From: Ciona intestinalis
Lineage: Eukaryota; Chordata; Ascidiacea; Phlebobranchia; Cionidae
Direction: 5' to 3'
DNA: 64,000 nucleotides
Assembly (NCBI RefSeq): GCF_000224145.3
Contig: NC_020173.2
Span: 2,760,496-2,824,495 of the forward strand
This document shows positions 44,216 through 55,040 of this stretch, in pieces. Position 1 is the first letter of the stretch. Each line of letters opens with the position of its first letter. A program made the translations under genes and the position numbers. The notes below the pieces were generated by a model. It had not been told where the DNA came from and made no database searches. It saw only the letters and a list, made by a program, of their open reading frames with translations.

Positions 44216-45112
44216 ATGTATAAAATAGCTCGTTCGCTTTTAAACCTACCTGTGAAGTCTCAGGCTGTGAAGGCAGCGCTATCTTACGTACAAGGTCAAT
44301 CGCCGAAACGCAACACGCGAGAATATTTTTACTATATTGACCATCAAGGCCAATTGTTTATGGACGATGCAAAAGTTAAAAATTTTATTTCATGCTTTAA
44401 AGAAAAAGATTTTCTTGCATTTTTCTTCAGCCGTATTCGTCTGAATAGGACAGGACGTTACGAAGACGACTTTCCGTATTTTTCACCGTGTGGAAGAGAG
44501 AAGAATTACATTAGGTAAGCATTGTCGCCTTTTATAATTATATAGACATTGTATAATTAAAATACCATAATTTTTACATATTTCCACAGTTTTAGTTTAT
44601 ACCATACACTGCTAAAGCTGTCATTATCAGTATATGTGTTGTAATAATTCTATAATGTTCCAAAATACATCTCAAAACACACCTCTTATACCCATAGCTT
44701 ATACAACCCACTGATGTACAGAGTAATTACTCTATTGAAGTTATATTATATGTTTTACAGGTGTGACGATCTTCCTATTGTATTTACTCATATTCTAAAA
44801 CAAGATTCTGAATCTGATGATAAAGATTTCCTTTCATACGGATATGCAGGGGACAAACTAACTTTTCCTTTCCAACCTGAACACCTGTGTATGCTGCCTG
44901 ACACTGGCCGGGTATATCATCCAGCCCCAGATAAAACTGGTGGGGTTGGATTAGTAAAATCAAAACTTGCAATAGAAATAAGTCAGTATTTTGGATATAA
45001 CAAACCATCTGATACAAGTATATTGCAACCCCCTGACTTTTTTACTTGGGGTGGAAAAACTTATCTTTTGAGCAACCAAATTTTTAACAAAGTATTAAAA
45101 AAGGAATCATAG
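44216..45112 (+). CDS. C8orf82: UPF0598 protein, C8orf82 homologue
   Basis: Two exons (44216-44514, 44761-45112) joined through an AG/G codon give 216 residues, the usual family length. Family phrases seen: REYFYYIDHQGQLFMDDAK, KDFLAFFFSR-RxNxTGRYEDDFPYFSPCGRE, then PFQPEHLCMLPDTGRVYHPAP and GLVKSKLAIEIS. The N-terminus (MYKIARSLLNLPVKSQAVK) is basic and amphipathic, consistent with mitochondrial import. The biochemical role of the family is not known to me. The stop codon lies 10 bases before the ATG of the MFSD3 homologue, and the two are probably transcribed together. Confidence 0.93.
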
Positions 45113-45122
45113 CTTTATTACA

Positions 45123-46394
45123 ATGTCTTCTAGTAGTCTTCAACTTACAGGTACACTATGCATGTTGTATTTTCTACAAGGCATACCATACGGTGTGCAA
45201 GCAAAAGCTTTGCCATTGTATTACCATAATGTGTTAGGTTACACAATTATGTCAGTAACAAAGCTTTATTTATTAATGACACCTTGGATATTTTTGAAAC
45301 CAATTGCTGGTTATTTCATTAAATCCCAAAAAGATGCAAAATCTGCAATTTTGGTTGGGTTGGTTGTGAATTTTGTTGTAAACTCTTTATTATTTTTTCC
45401 AAGTCCAAAATCGTATTGGGGAAACATATTTGTCTTGTTTGCTCTTTTTTTTGTCAATTGTTTAGTTGTATTAATAGATGCCGCAACAGATTTGTTAGCA
45501 ATATCATCTGCCAACTCCACTAATGATATAAAGCATCTAAGTGTAGCCAATCTTATTCAAATTGTATCTTACAAATGTGGGGCAATTTTTGGTGGCTCAA
45601 CGCTGGTAATTCTTGGCTTTAATAATCTACATTCAATGTTTCTTATCGTGGGAATAATTTATCTATTTGCAGCTCTAACATTTAGGATATTCTATAGCTC
45701 TGAGACCCATAATAGCCCACACATAGAGAGCACTGAACCAAATACAACATCTTCTATTTACAAGCTAATTAGTACTTTATCCGTACAAGGAACTACCCCA
45801 TTGCTTGTTTTTGTTTTCATTTACAAATTTGGTGAAATAGCTTCAGGATCCCTGTACCCGATTCTGCTGACTCAGCAAAAATTAAGTTCCGAAAATGTCA
45901 CATTCCTGACAAGCATTATAAGCGAAGTATTGTCACTATTAGGTTCATTTTCGGGGGGATTTTTCTGGTCAGCGGTTAAACCTGTTTCTCCTATTCAAAT
46001 GTTAGTAAAATATTTATTATCTCTAAGTGTCTTACGAGTAATACCTTTAGCTCTACAAGTTGTGTCTATTAACTACAGTGCAAACTTATTTCCTATGGCA
46101 ATATTATCCACAAGCATGTTGTCTTACTTTGGTGGATGTGTGAGCACGCTAACATTTACATTAATGATGTCGGTGTCATGCAAGGCACCTGATAATCTTA
46201 AAGGTTTTCATTATAGTATTGTGTCTGCATTTGAAGTTTGTGGAAAACTATTTTTTGCTTCATTTGCTGGTACTATGTTTAACTGTTTTGGGTTAAATAA
46301 GTCATATTTCTTGTTTTGTGCATTTACATTTATAGCATCATCCGTTTTGTTTGTTTCACGAAATAAGTTCATTTTGAAACCTAAAGAGCAATAA
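45123..46394 (+). CDS. MFSD3: MFSD3-like major facilitator superfamily transporter
   Basis: Single open frame of 423 residues without introns. It has about twelve hydrophobic segments, a short N-terminus (LYFLQGIPYGVQAKALPLYY, typical of the acetyl-CoA-transporter/MFSD3 branch), MTPWIFLKPIAGYF, DAATDLLAIS and YKFGEIASGSLYPILL. The substrate is not established; the branch relation to SLC33A1 suggests an acyl carrier or peptide substrate but that is inference. The start is the first ATG after the C8orf82 stop, and the protein aligns from its first hydrophobic helix, so no N-terminal exon is missing. An AATAAA (46393-46398) overlaps the stop codon. Confidence 0.88.
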   Translation: MSSSSLQLTGTLCMLYFLQGIPYGVQAKALPLYYHNVLGYTIMSVTKLYLLMTPWIFLKPIAGYFIKSQKDAKSAILVGLVVNFVVNSLLFFPSPKSYWGNIFVLFALFFVNCLVVLIDAATDLLAISSANSTNDIKHLSVANLIQIVSYKCGAIFGGSTLVILGFNNLHSMFLIVGIIYLFAALTFRIFYSSETHNSPHIESTEPNTTSSIYKLISTLSVQGTTPLLVFVFIYKFGEIASGSLYPILLTQQKLSSENVTFLTSIISEVLSLLGSFSGGFFWSAVKPVSPIQMLVKYLLSLSVLRVIPLALQVVSINYSANLFPMAILSTSMLSYFGGCVSTLTFTLMMSVSCKAPDNLKGFHYSIVSAFEVCGKLFFASFAGTMFNCFGLNKSYFLFCAFTFIASSVLFVSRNKFILKPKEQ

Positions 46395-46713
46395 TAAACT
46401 TCATATAAATGTTTCTTCATTGAATGGCTTTGGTTGGTCAACTTGCTTGTATAAAGTTATGTATATATATGTATATCTGATTTGTATATAATATTTTAGA
46501 TTAATGGCTAATACTGACCTAATATAACATCATACTGATACTGATTTCTTGATACTGAGTGCATGCTTCATTTTTCTCTCTGTTACTTAACTCTAATTGT
46601 TTAAATTAAGCGATTTTCTGGAAAATTTAAACATAACAATTTGAAGGTAAGAAATAAAAAGGTAAAGTTATAAAACTGTACCTCAACTCAACAATTCATT
46701 AGTGTAAAATAAT
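46395..46713. other. Convergent 3' spacer between MFSD3 and ECSIT
   Basis: 319 bases of AT-rich DNA with a TATATATGTATAT run near 46460. It contains only 3' UTR-like sequence, no gene. Confidence 0.5.
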
Positions 46714-48129
46714 TTATTCATCATTTGGATCAGTTTTCGGAGCTGACAACAAAAATGGAGTTTCTTCCTGGAACATAACAGTACAGAGGGATAAATTCTT
46801 ATTATCTTCTAATAGCCCACGGACCCATGTCCTCAGTGCAGCGTGTGAGGTATAGTCAGTACATGCAATGGCATACACGGGTCCTTCTACTTTTTCAGTG
46901 TCTTTTTCAACTTGGGCAATTTCTTTTATGCGGGTCTCAGTATAACCAAGGCCATCCTCCAACTCTACCCTTGGAAAAAATTCTTCATCAGGAAAGATAT
47001 AATTTTTACCTTCAACATAAGATTTATTGGTTTCCCAATCTGTTCCGTAAAATTCCTGCCACCATTCTTTACTGGTTAACATTGTAGTTTTTACTTCTTT
47101 TTTCGCAGGTATTAATTCTTTTGGGTCTGAGCGCATGACATAATATTGTAACTGTTTGTTTTTAACATAAACAGTATTAGGACCTTGTATAAAAACTGGA
47201 GAATCTGGGTCATGTTTTGCAAGCATTGACTGTTGTTCAGGTGTTTGAATGCTAACCACTGAGTCCAGTTGGTCTGTGTTTAATATTTCATCACATTCAG
47301 ATTGTAAAACTTCAAAATTTCGGAATTTTGCATCTAAACCAGGGCTCATTTGCCGCAACCCATGAAATGCAATTTCAGTTGGCGATAACTCTTTAAAATC
47401 TGATACAGAAATTGGGTGTTTCTGAAAAGCAATAATTCGTGGATACCAAAATAAGCATTGTCTCACAGCTAACATGGCTGGACTAAACTTTCCGAATATT
47501 TCCAATGCTTTATTGAACAGTTTATCATTAGGAATAGCACCGTGTTGGCTTATTTGACTCACAAGGTTTTCAGCAATCGAGTGATCTGCAATCTTGTCTT
47601 GAAATGCAGAATAGAACCAATGGCTTCTATGTATTCCCGTATGTTTACCGTCAGGAAAACAGTCCAATAACCGAACGTATGCTCTTATGTCAGATTCGAC
47701 ATTAAACTTTGGCATAGCGTGCATTGCAGCTTGAATAAACTCTCTGTGACCCCGACGAGCCAAACCAGCTTCGCTAATCCAAATGTCGACCAATTTATAG
47801 AAGGTTCGCTTGTTTAGATCTATGTCGTAATAATCTACATCGTCAACGATGTTTAGAGAACTCTTAGCTTTGTTTATGTAATAATTAATCATCTGTTCTT
47901 CTTCGCAATCGTCGATCTCCTTTCTAGTAATTTCCTTCCTGGGGTTTTTAAAATTAATTTCCACATTTTTCGTCTTTACTAAACTTTTAGAGTAGTCAGG
48001 ACAGTGTATGTGTAGTAACTTCATAGGAACCGCGCCGTTTTGTGATTTAGGCCCATGTCTTTTAACTGCCTGTTTGCCAAAACGGGTAACAAATTTTGCC
48101 TGACGGTGTAAAACATTACTAATATTCAT
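46714..48129 (-). CDS. ECSIT: ECSIT signalling integrator / complex I assembly factor
   Basis: Intronless frame of 471 residues. The first 27 residues are basic and serine-poor (VLHRQAKFVTRFGKQAVKRHG), fitting a mitochondrial presequence. Conserved family stretches follow: ARRGHREFIQAAM, RAYVRLLDCFPDGK, HGAIPNDKLFNKALEIFGK, LFWYPRIIAF, ELSPTEIAFHGLRQMSPGL, SIQTPEQQSMLAKHDPDSP and VFIQGPNTVYVKNKQLQYYV, ending in the region EGPVYAIACTDYTSHAALRTW. In other animals ECSIT assists mitochondrial complex I assembly and links Toll receptor signalling through TRAF6. It lies 228 bp downstream of the kinase gene on the same strand, close enough for a polycistronic unit. Confidence 0.94.
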   Translation of the reverse strand: MNISNVLHRQAKFVTRFGKQAVKRHGPKSQNGAVPMKLLHIHCPDYSKSLVKTKNVEINFKNPRKEITRKEIDDCEEEQMINYYINKAKSSLNIVDDVDYYDIDLNKRTFYKLVDIWISEAGLARRGHREFIQAAMHAMPKFNVESDIRAYVRLLDCFPDGKHTGIHRSHWFYSAFQDKIADHSIAENLVSQISQHGAIPNDKLFNKALEIFGKFSPAMLAVRQCLFWYPRIIAFQKHPISVSDFKELSPTEIAFHGLRQMSPGLDAKFRNFEVLQSECDEILNTDQLDSVVSIQTPEQQSMLAKHDPDSPVFIQGPNTVYVKNKQLQYYVMRSDPKELIPAKKEVKTTMLTSKEWWQEFYGTDWETNKSYVEGKNYIFPDEEFFPRVELEDGLGYTETRIKEIAQVEKDTEKVEGPVYAIACTDYTSHAALRTWVRGLLEDNKNLSLCTVMFQEETPFLLSAPKTDPNDE

Positions 48130-48357
48130 GATTCATTTTAACTGTTTAGCGTTGTAAAACTTTATACTTAGGCATGACTTTTCTGAAATGAGCGACTTCT
48201 TTTTTTTTTGTCGGTTCTCTCAAATAATCTTTTTTTCTTGTGGTAAACCAAATCGTTCTGATATGAGAGAATATGCCCATATGACTATATACACAAGGGT
48301 AGGGCTTTTTATAACTTATTCCTTTGGTAGATTTTTTCATTTATGCCCTTACAGTAT

Positions 48358-49758
48358 TTATTTCGACATAATTCTGCACAAACACTCTTTTGTGCGATGA
48401 AAACACCGCAGACAACGCGAAAAAAACATCGGTCTTCTGGTTTCGCCTAATGACGTCATTATAGGATCACAAATAAGATTTTCGATTGCGTCATGACGTT
48501 TAGTTTCGGTGTGTAGCCAAGGCTGTGATATAAAGTCCCATATGTCATGCATGGCCCATCTGGTGTTTGGATTTACACTGAAAAGGCCAGTCACAGCATT
48601 ACGCCACAGTTCCGTGAAATTTGCATTAATGCTTCTTGGTGCAATCGAAAAATGGCCGTCTTTCCACAATTGAAAGTCTTTATAGAGAACATCACCGTTT
48701 AAAGGTTTATTCCAAGGCTCCCTTCCGCCGAGTAGTGTTAGTATTAAAACACCCACTGACCATACATCAGCTGAAACATCGGCTTTGTAGCACCGCTTAC
48801 TGCTTTCGCAACTGTTACCAAAAACCTGTCCTACCACGACAGTTTCAGTACCAGATAATACATTTTTTCGAATCGTTCTCTCTGGGGATGTATACGAGTT
48901 GCAGTTCAAAGAGTGAAGTGACGTCACATGTGCTCCAATATTTTTAGTTGAACCGAAATCACAAAGTTTTAGGTGAAAACGTTGTTGATTGTAAATTAAA
49001 ATGTTCTCAGGTTTGAGGTCCAAGTAGACCAGATTTTGTTTGTGTAAGTAACGGAGTACGCTGCAAATCTAGAAAAAAAGGATTTTTAACATTTCATGTT
49101 CTTTGTCAAACATATAGTTGTCTTAGATCACCTGGGCGACACACGACTTTGTGAGTCTTTCCGACATCGGGTTTGACTTCTTAATCATTTGAGATAAATC
49201 ACCATGAGCACAATACTCGACACCGAACCCAAACTCGTCCTCGAACGAATATACGAACTGTTCAAACAGCCTAGCTACGCATGGATGTTTAGATGCCACT
49301 TTGTGAGCTTCAATCTCCGCTAAGTAACTATTTCGAGACTGCTTCTTTTTCCAGATTCTTTTTAACGCGAAGGACTTCTCTGTGCAACACTTAATATTGG
49401 CCTGGATAAAAAATATAACATGGTATGTTTATGCACTGTAATGTCAACGTAGAGTTACATGGATGTCTTCTCAAAACAATAGCCAATAAAGCACGCAATG
49501 CATTGAGGTTATAGGTATTGAGAAAACCATGCATCTTACCTGTAAACTGTATTTTCTCAACCTCGGCATGGATAAACTTCCTTCCTCTGTCTTTTTTTGA
49601 TCCATGTCGCATCCCACCAACTGCATTAGAGCAACTTTACCGAATTTTCCTCTTCCAAGCAGCTGCATCTTCTCATAGAAGATCAAATTTGCATCAGGAT
49701 CTTGATCTTCTTTATCTTTTTGGGACAAAACTGTTCCCGACTCTTCGTTAAAATCCAT
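48358..49758 (-). CDS. SBK-like serine/threonine protein kinase
   Basis: Exons 49758-49540, 49401-49132 and 49068-48358 give 399 residues. Kinase motifs: glycine loop GRGKFGKV (35-42), FALK with Lys 87, VEYCAHGDLSQM, YLDLKPEN with catalytic Asp 180, DFG at 200-202 and TSPE in place of APE. The lobe after it (FQLWKDG...FTELW...LFSVNPNTRW) follows the pattern of the SH3-binding-domain kinase (SBK) family. Oddities: the H-R of HRD is replaced by Y-L, so it is a non-RD kinase, and there is an unusually long loop (about 35 residues, ending in a splice junction) between the glycine loop and the Lys strand. The C-terminus is Cys/Arg-rich. Assignment to SBK is by pattern; a MOS-like or orphan branch is possible. 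Confidence 0.85.
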
Positions 49759-50858
49759 TTACATTTGTTAACCTCTAATCCCAAACGTTGTAGATGTAAA
49801 TGAATGTGAATATAATTTGCCTCGCGTGGCGGTTAAACGACAGTTGTTGTACAAAACACTGGTGTTTAATTTCAGACACCTCGTGTTGCCGTGTTGCTTA
49901 CAAATTACCACGTAAATATTTTATAACTTGGCGCTGATTCGCTGTCAAAAGAGACGTAAATTTATTAGCACTAACATATTGACATTAAACTATCCTTTTC
50001 CATAAGGCTAGAATTTGTCAGGTTATGGCCTCGCCGTATATGCTGTTAGTTTACTATACTTATTACCGTTTGTATACTTTTATTTGCCTACTAGTAAACT
50101 GAATATAAGAACGTTAATCTAATGGTTTAAACCTTTTATTACTGCACAGTAAAAAATAAAACGTTTATTATTACCTCCCAAGACATTGTAAAATAAACCA
50201 ATACGAACCCCCAGTCCAATAACCTAACCGCAGGCTCTTAAGCTTCTGAAATACTTGATTGAAAACAGATCAATTGATTTTTATTATGATTAGCTTAATG
50301 GACCAAACATCTCAGCAATATAGGTAACCCTTCAACGCGGTTAAGATTACTAGATTAAATTGTATTGATTACAAATCATATTTAAATATTCCAGGCTTAC
50401 TCGGTTAATCCTAAGTATCATATTAAATTAGTTTTACACAATTTAGAGTCCCGCATATTTTTTTGTGGTGAACATTTTTTCTTTTACATACATTTTGTCG
50501 GGCATTATTTAGCATGGTGTATAGTTACAGTGTATACTGTATAGACTACAATTGTATAGCCACGCAAAGATTTACAGCGTTCTCGATTTTCAATACTTTA
50601 GGTTTGCGCATTTCTATTAGCTCACACTATGGTTGAATCATATAGATACCTTAATATACCTTATAAAATGTAGCCTATCTATGGTTGAACAGAACAGGCG
50701 TACATTTAATTGCGTTCAAGCAAAAATTAAACAAAACGTGGACTTTGGACACACTAATGTTTGCTATGTACACATGACATCAATAAGCATACGTCGGTCC
50801 TACTATAAAATACAACACTAGCGTCGACAAAAGTCACTTCACTTTTATAACAGCGAAG
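49759..50858. other. Divergent upstream region, kinase / GNAT copy 1
   Basis: About 1.1 kb of AT-rich DNA with no coding exon recognised. The short frame at 50633-50821 ends just before the GNAT start and does not resemble a protein family. Confidence 0.5.
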
Positions 50859-51529
50859 ATGGCTGACTCCCAGTTAGGCAAGTTCCAGTTTAAACGACTT
50901 TCGTTACAAAATCTAATAGAAATTCAAGACTTTATTGTGGCTTATTACTCACCAAATGAAGAGATACGAAAAGTCATGAAGGTGTCGATAGAAGAAGTTA
51001 TTCCTGCAGATAAATATCGCACCAAAAAACTTTTGGAACAAAATTTATCAATTGGTGCTTTCGATTCGGGTAAATTAATAGGAGTTATACTAAATATGAT
51101 TGTGGATAAAACAACAGAAAAAACGGCCACCGAAAAAGACCTGGAACAAAGATATTTAGCTGCTAAATATCCATGGGCTGCACCGATATTGAGGCTGGTA
51201 GCTGAAATTAAAGGAGACCCATTGAAAGAGCTTGCTGCTAACAAACTGTTTAATATGAATATGATCACTGTACATACTAGTTACACAAAACGTGGACTGG
51301 CATCTGAGTTAATGCGAAGAGCTGAATCATTGGCGATAAGTCAGAAATGTGATTGTATTGTCACAATGCCTTCATCGGGGTATACTTTAAAAGCAGTGAA
51401 AAACTTGGTATGATCGTACACAAAAGTATAGATATTACCACTTATGTCGATAAAGTTACTGATACTAGGCCGTTCAAGAACAAATCCCCGCCACATAACA
51501 TATTCGCTTTGTGCTATAAAACACTGTAA
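50859..51529 (+). pseudogene. GNAT N-acetyltransferase-like gene, copy 1, frameshifted
   Basis: Starts MADSQLGKFQFKRLSLQN and runs open for 184 codons to a stop at 51411-51413. Compared with copy 2 (52594-53274) one A is missing from the run GTGAAAAA(A)CTT near 51403. After that point the missing C-terminal third (LGMIVHKSIDITTYVDKV and onward) continues in the next frame to a stop at 51527-51529. Only 2-3 other differences per ten codons separate the copies, and most are conservative. It may be a recent pseudogene, a polymorphic null, or a base error. If translated as it stands, the protein would lack the last strand of the acetyl-CoA-binding fold. Confidence 0.75.
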
Positions 51530-52269
51530 TCTATATAGTTACGGACCAACGGTAGTCGTTATAACACGGGTGTACTGTTTCATATACAACCGCGTTATCA
51601 CACATGTTACTTTAAAGGGGATTTACTTTGCATTGTTTAAATCTGGCGCTATATAACTAACTAATTTCATAGTAATTTTCCAGTAAATATTATTTTGAAA
51701 CCAGCATTGCTACATTAGACATATGAATTATAACTTGTCCGCTATGTAACCAGAGTTATATATTACAAAGGTCATCACCCCGTCATACAACATACCAGCA
51801 TCTATAAATATTCATCATTGAAAAAAAAACATGGGCAAAACATGATTATGTAACTTTACTCTATGCTCGCGTACAGTGGCCGAAAACGACAGTCGTTATG
51901 ACACGGGCGTTCTGTTTTATGCTCCGCGTAACAGCTAACGAGTAATTTGGCAACCCGTTGGCGGACCCCGGGTTGAAGCAAAATGCCCACAATGGTAGCA
52001 GCAAAGGCCCTTGAACCTATTACCTCTGGGTGGAGGAAGACAGAAGTCACATGACACATTTAGCACATAATATCCAAATATCCTGATCGTGTTGTGAAAA
52101 CTAAAAACGGTATATGGAAGTTGTAAGGATAAGGTTTTATAATTCTTTGAATGTTATTTGTTTACTATCAAATAGGACAAGAAAACATAACGAATCGGTG
52201 TCCTATCTTACCCCACCCTACTAACACACGACATTAGCAAACAAACGTAGGTGACTAATGCAACATTAG
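51530..52269. repeat. Repeat-rich spacer between GNAT copies, including MITE-like DNA
   Basis: No gene. About 51880-52020 shares phrases with other spots (AACGACAGTCGTTATGACACGGG also recurs in shorter form near 51550 and 61290; GCCCACAATGGTA...CCTTGAACC recurs near 58910). About 52022-52214 is a member of the GGGTGGGGTAAGATGGGA-ended MITE family described separately. Confidence 0.55.
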
Positions 52270-52566
52270 CGCCGGTGTCGTGATATATTCGTTCCGATTG
52301 ATATATTTGTACCGGGCGCTACTGCGCATGCGCCGAAATGCCACTGCACATGCGCAGTAGGTCGGAACAAATAAAATACGAGCTCTAATAAACACGTACC
52401 GACTGAAAAAAAAATTCGGAAAAAAATATTAATTTGTTTTCTTTTTTTTAATTATATTTTTTTTCGACTGAATGGGAGTAACACTGACACACTAGCGTCT
52501 TGGCGCATGCGCAATAGCGCCCGGTACAAATATTTCAACCGGAACGAATATATTATGACACCGGCG
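52270..52566. mobile_element. Short MITE-like element with 65-bp terminal inverted repeats
   Basis: 52270-52334 and the reverse complement of 52502-52566 match at about 60 of 65 positions, starting CGCCGGTGTC and including GTTCCG, TTTGTACCGGGCGCTA and TGCGCATGCGCC. The 297-bp element has an AT-rich middle and no open frame. Its right end stops 27 bases before the ATG of GNAT copy 2. Flanking bases (ACATTAG and AAAGTCA) show no clear target duplication. The superfamily is not identifiable from what I see. Confidence 0.85.
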
Positions 52567-52593
52567 AAAGTCAGCACTTGTATAACAGCGAAG

Positions 52594-53274
52594 ATGGCTG
52601 ACTCCCAGTTAAGCAAGGTCCAATATAAACGGCTATCGTTGCAAAATGTAATAGAGATTCAAGACTTTATTGGGGCCTATTACTCACCGAATGAAGAGAT
52701 GCGAAAAGTATTAAACGTGCCGATAGAAGATGTTATTCCTGTAGATAAGTATCGCACCAAAAAACATCTGGAACAAAATTTCTCAATTGGTGCTTTCGAT
52801 TCGGATAAATTGGTTGGAGTTATACTAAACGAGGTTGTGGAAAAACCAACAGAAGAAACAGCCACTGAGGAAGACCCAGAGAAAACACGTTTAGCTGCTA
52901 AATATACATGGTCTGCGCCTATTTTAAGGCTAGTAGCTGAAATAGAAGAAGACCCATTAAAAGAGCTTGCTGCTAACAAACTGTTTATGATGAATATGAT
53001 CACTGTACATACTAATTACACAAAACGTGGACTGGCATCTGAGTTAATGCGAAGAGCTGAATTATTGGCGATAAATCAGAAATGTGATTGTCTTGTCACA
53101 ACACCTTCATCGGGGTATACTTTAAAAGCAGTGAAAAAACTTGGTATGATCGTACACAAAAGTATAGATATTACCACTTATGTCGATAAAGTTACTGATA
53201 CTCAGCCGTTCAAGAACATATCTCCGCCACATAACATATTTGCTTTGTGCTATAAAACTCTGAAGTTTGATTAG
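52594..53274 (+). CDS. GNAT N-acetyltransferase-like protein, copy 2 (arylalkylamine NAT-like)
   Basis: Intronless frame of 226 residues from MADSQLSK to KTLKFD. The GNAT fold is recognisable: an N-terminal LSLQNVIEIQDFIGAYYSP helix, IGAFDSDKLVGVILNEVV strand pair, and the acetyl-CoA region MITVHTNYTKRGLASELMRRAE, where NYTKRGLA stands for the usual RxxGxA loop (the first basic residue is Thr), then CDCLVTTPSSGYTLKAVKKLGMIV. The layout resembles invertebrate dopamine/arylalkylamine acetyltransferases, but the substrate is unknown. I start at 52594 because the same MADSQL start is shared with copy 1. The frame is open further up to an ATG at 52507 through the MITE end, which would add 29 residues. 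Confidence 0.82.
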   Translation: MADSQLSKVQYKRLSLQNVIEIQDFIGAYYSPNEEMRKVLNVPIEDVIPVDKYRTKKHLEQNFSIGAFDSDKLVGVILNEVVEKPTEETATEEDPEKTRLAAKYTWSAPILRLVAEIEEDPLKELAANKLFMMNMITVHTNYTKRGLASELMRRAELLAINQKCDCLVTTPSSGYTLKAVKKLGMIVHKSIDITTYVDKVTDTQPFKNISPPHNIFALCYKTLKFD

Positions 53275-54057
53275 TTATGATTCAACGCAAGTTGTAATAG
53301 ACCATCAAATGGCTAAATTTTAAACAAGAAATTGTTTTTATATAACAGACCATAACATTTTATACAACAGGCCATCAAATGGACAAATTTTGGAAATTAT
53401 TGGTTTTATGTTAAAATAAATGTTTGCAATCAAGCTATTAATTATATTTTAAATGTACTTGGTAAAGAATATACTGTGATTTTCAATAGAATGAATCATT
53501 CTAGTTCCTGGTTTTAATGTTCTTCAAATGCATGTTACCACTTTGTTGCTAATACTTTGTATCACTAGTTTTAATATCGAATGTGTTTTATATTTTTAAT
53601 GCAACTATGCAATAGTCTAATAACAATTCTAACTGCAATCCATATCTATGTCATTCTAATTCCAAAATGCTAGGTTTACATTTTTTTAAATGACCAGCAA
53701 TTTACAGCCAATACTTTGTATCGCTAGTTTTTAAATAACCTGGTACTTTTTTAGTGCAACAGGGAAATAAATTAATATAACTGGCCCCCATGTGCCACAT
53801 CTGTGCAATTCTGATTCATATGGTACTGGTTCCAAACTTTTTTAAATGCCTTTTTCACTTTGTGACTAATAATTTTAAGTTCCTAATTTTTTAATGTAAG
53901 AGACTTGGCTTTTTTAAATATTATTGAAGTTTCACTTTCCATTAGTTCCAATATATGAATTACACAGAAACAATGATTGCATTATTATGTAAATGAATAT
54001 TATTATATTAAATGTACCACAATGGAAAAGTTGAACGAAGAGTATGATCTAAAATTG

Positions 54058-54352
54058 AAAGCAAGTAATAAAACAGAACCTTTAAATAAATAGATATACT
54101 TTATAGAATATTCTGCCATAGAAATCTTTTTAACATAAGACATAATTTTTGAAACTAAATGAGCCTGCATTAGATTTTTTAAATAACAAAAAGTTTTAGG
54201 ATTGAAACCAAGTATAAAACAGATTAACAGAACCTTAAAATAAATAGCTATACTTTATAGAATATTCTGCCATGGAAATCTTTTCAACATAAGACATAAT
54301 TTTTAAAACTAAATGAGCCTGCATTAGTTTTTTCGAGTAACAGAAAGTTTTA
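54058..54352. repeat. Tandem pair of about 140-bp direct repeats
   Basis: 54072-54200 and 54223-54352 align nearly base for base (shared blocks: TATACTTTATAGAATATTC, AACATAAGACATAATTTTT, ACTAAATGAGCCTGCATTAG). A local duplication with no terminal structure. Confidence 0.75.
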
Positions 54353-55040
54353 AAATGATATTCTAGTAGTTAAGTCGGACCTCAAAGAATAAGCCAATAA
54401 TTCAAAACACTGCCAGATGAAAAAAAAATATACAATCGCTATAATTACCATTAGTTTTGGTGTAAAAGTTACATCATACATTTTAATTATTAATTTATTT
54501 ATTGTTACAGTAAGTTATAATAAATGCACCTATTCTTGTACTACAATAAACCAAATGATATATTGTTTGTGACTATACTTTCTGCTTCTCTAAAAAAAGC
54601 TAGTAATTCGTTAAGTTCATAGACTCTTTACAATTAGTATAATTTTGAAACCAGTGTACAACTAAACCTACAAATTATAATTTGTATGCCATGTGTTATA
54701 TAAATCTCGAGTTTTAACAACTGTCGTTACCGCGCCATAACTAACCTACATTTATCAACAGAAGGCACCTATGAATATCAAAAACTTCTGCTCCAACAAT
54801 TTATACAGAACGAAAGAAATTTATTTACATATTGTTTCTTACAGTAGCACACTAGCCACTGATAGAAATAGCAGCAATATACAGTCAGTAGTTTCATATC
54901 TACATCATTGGGCAAGGTATATACATATATACAAGCAGCACTGATGGTGCAAGCACTTTTGGCAGTGATGAATAGCACAGGTTAGAAAAAGCAAGCGATA
55001 TCACAAAGGCATGGTATATACATATGTACAAAAATCATTC

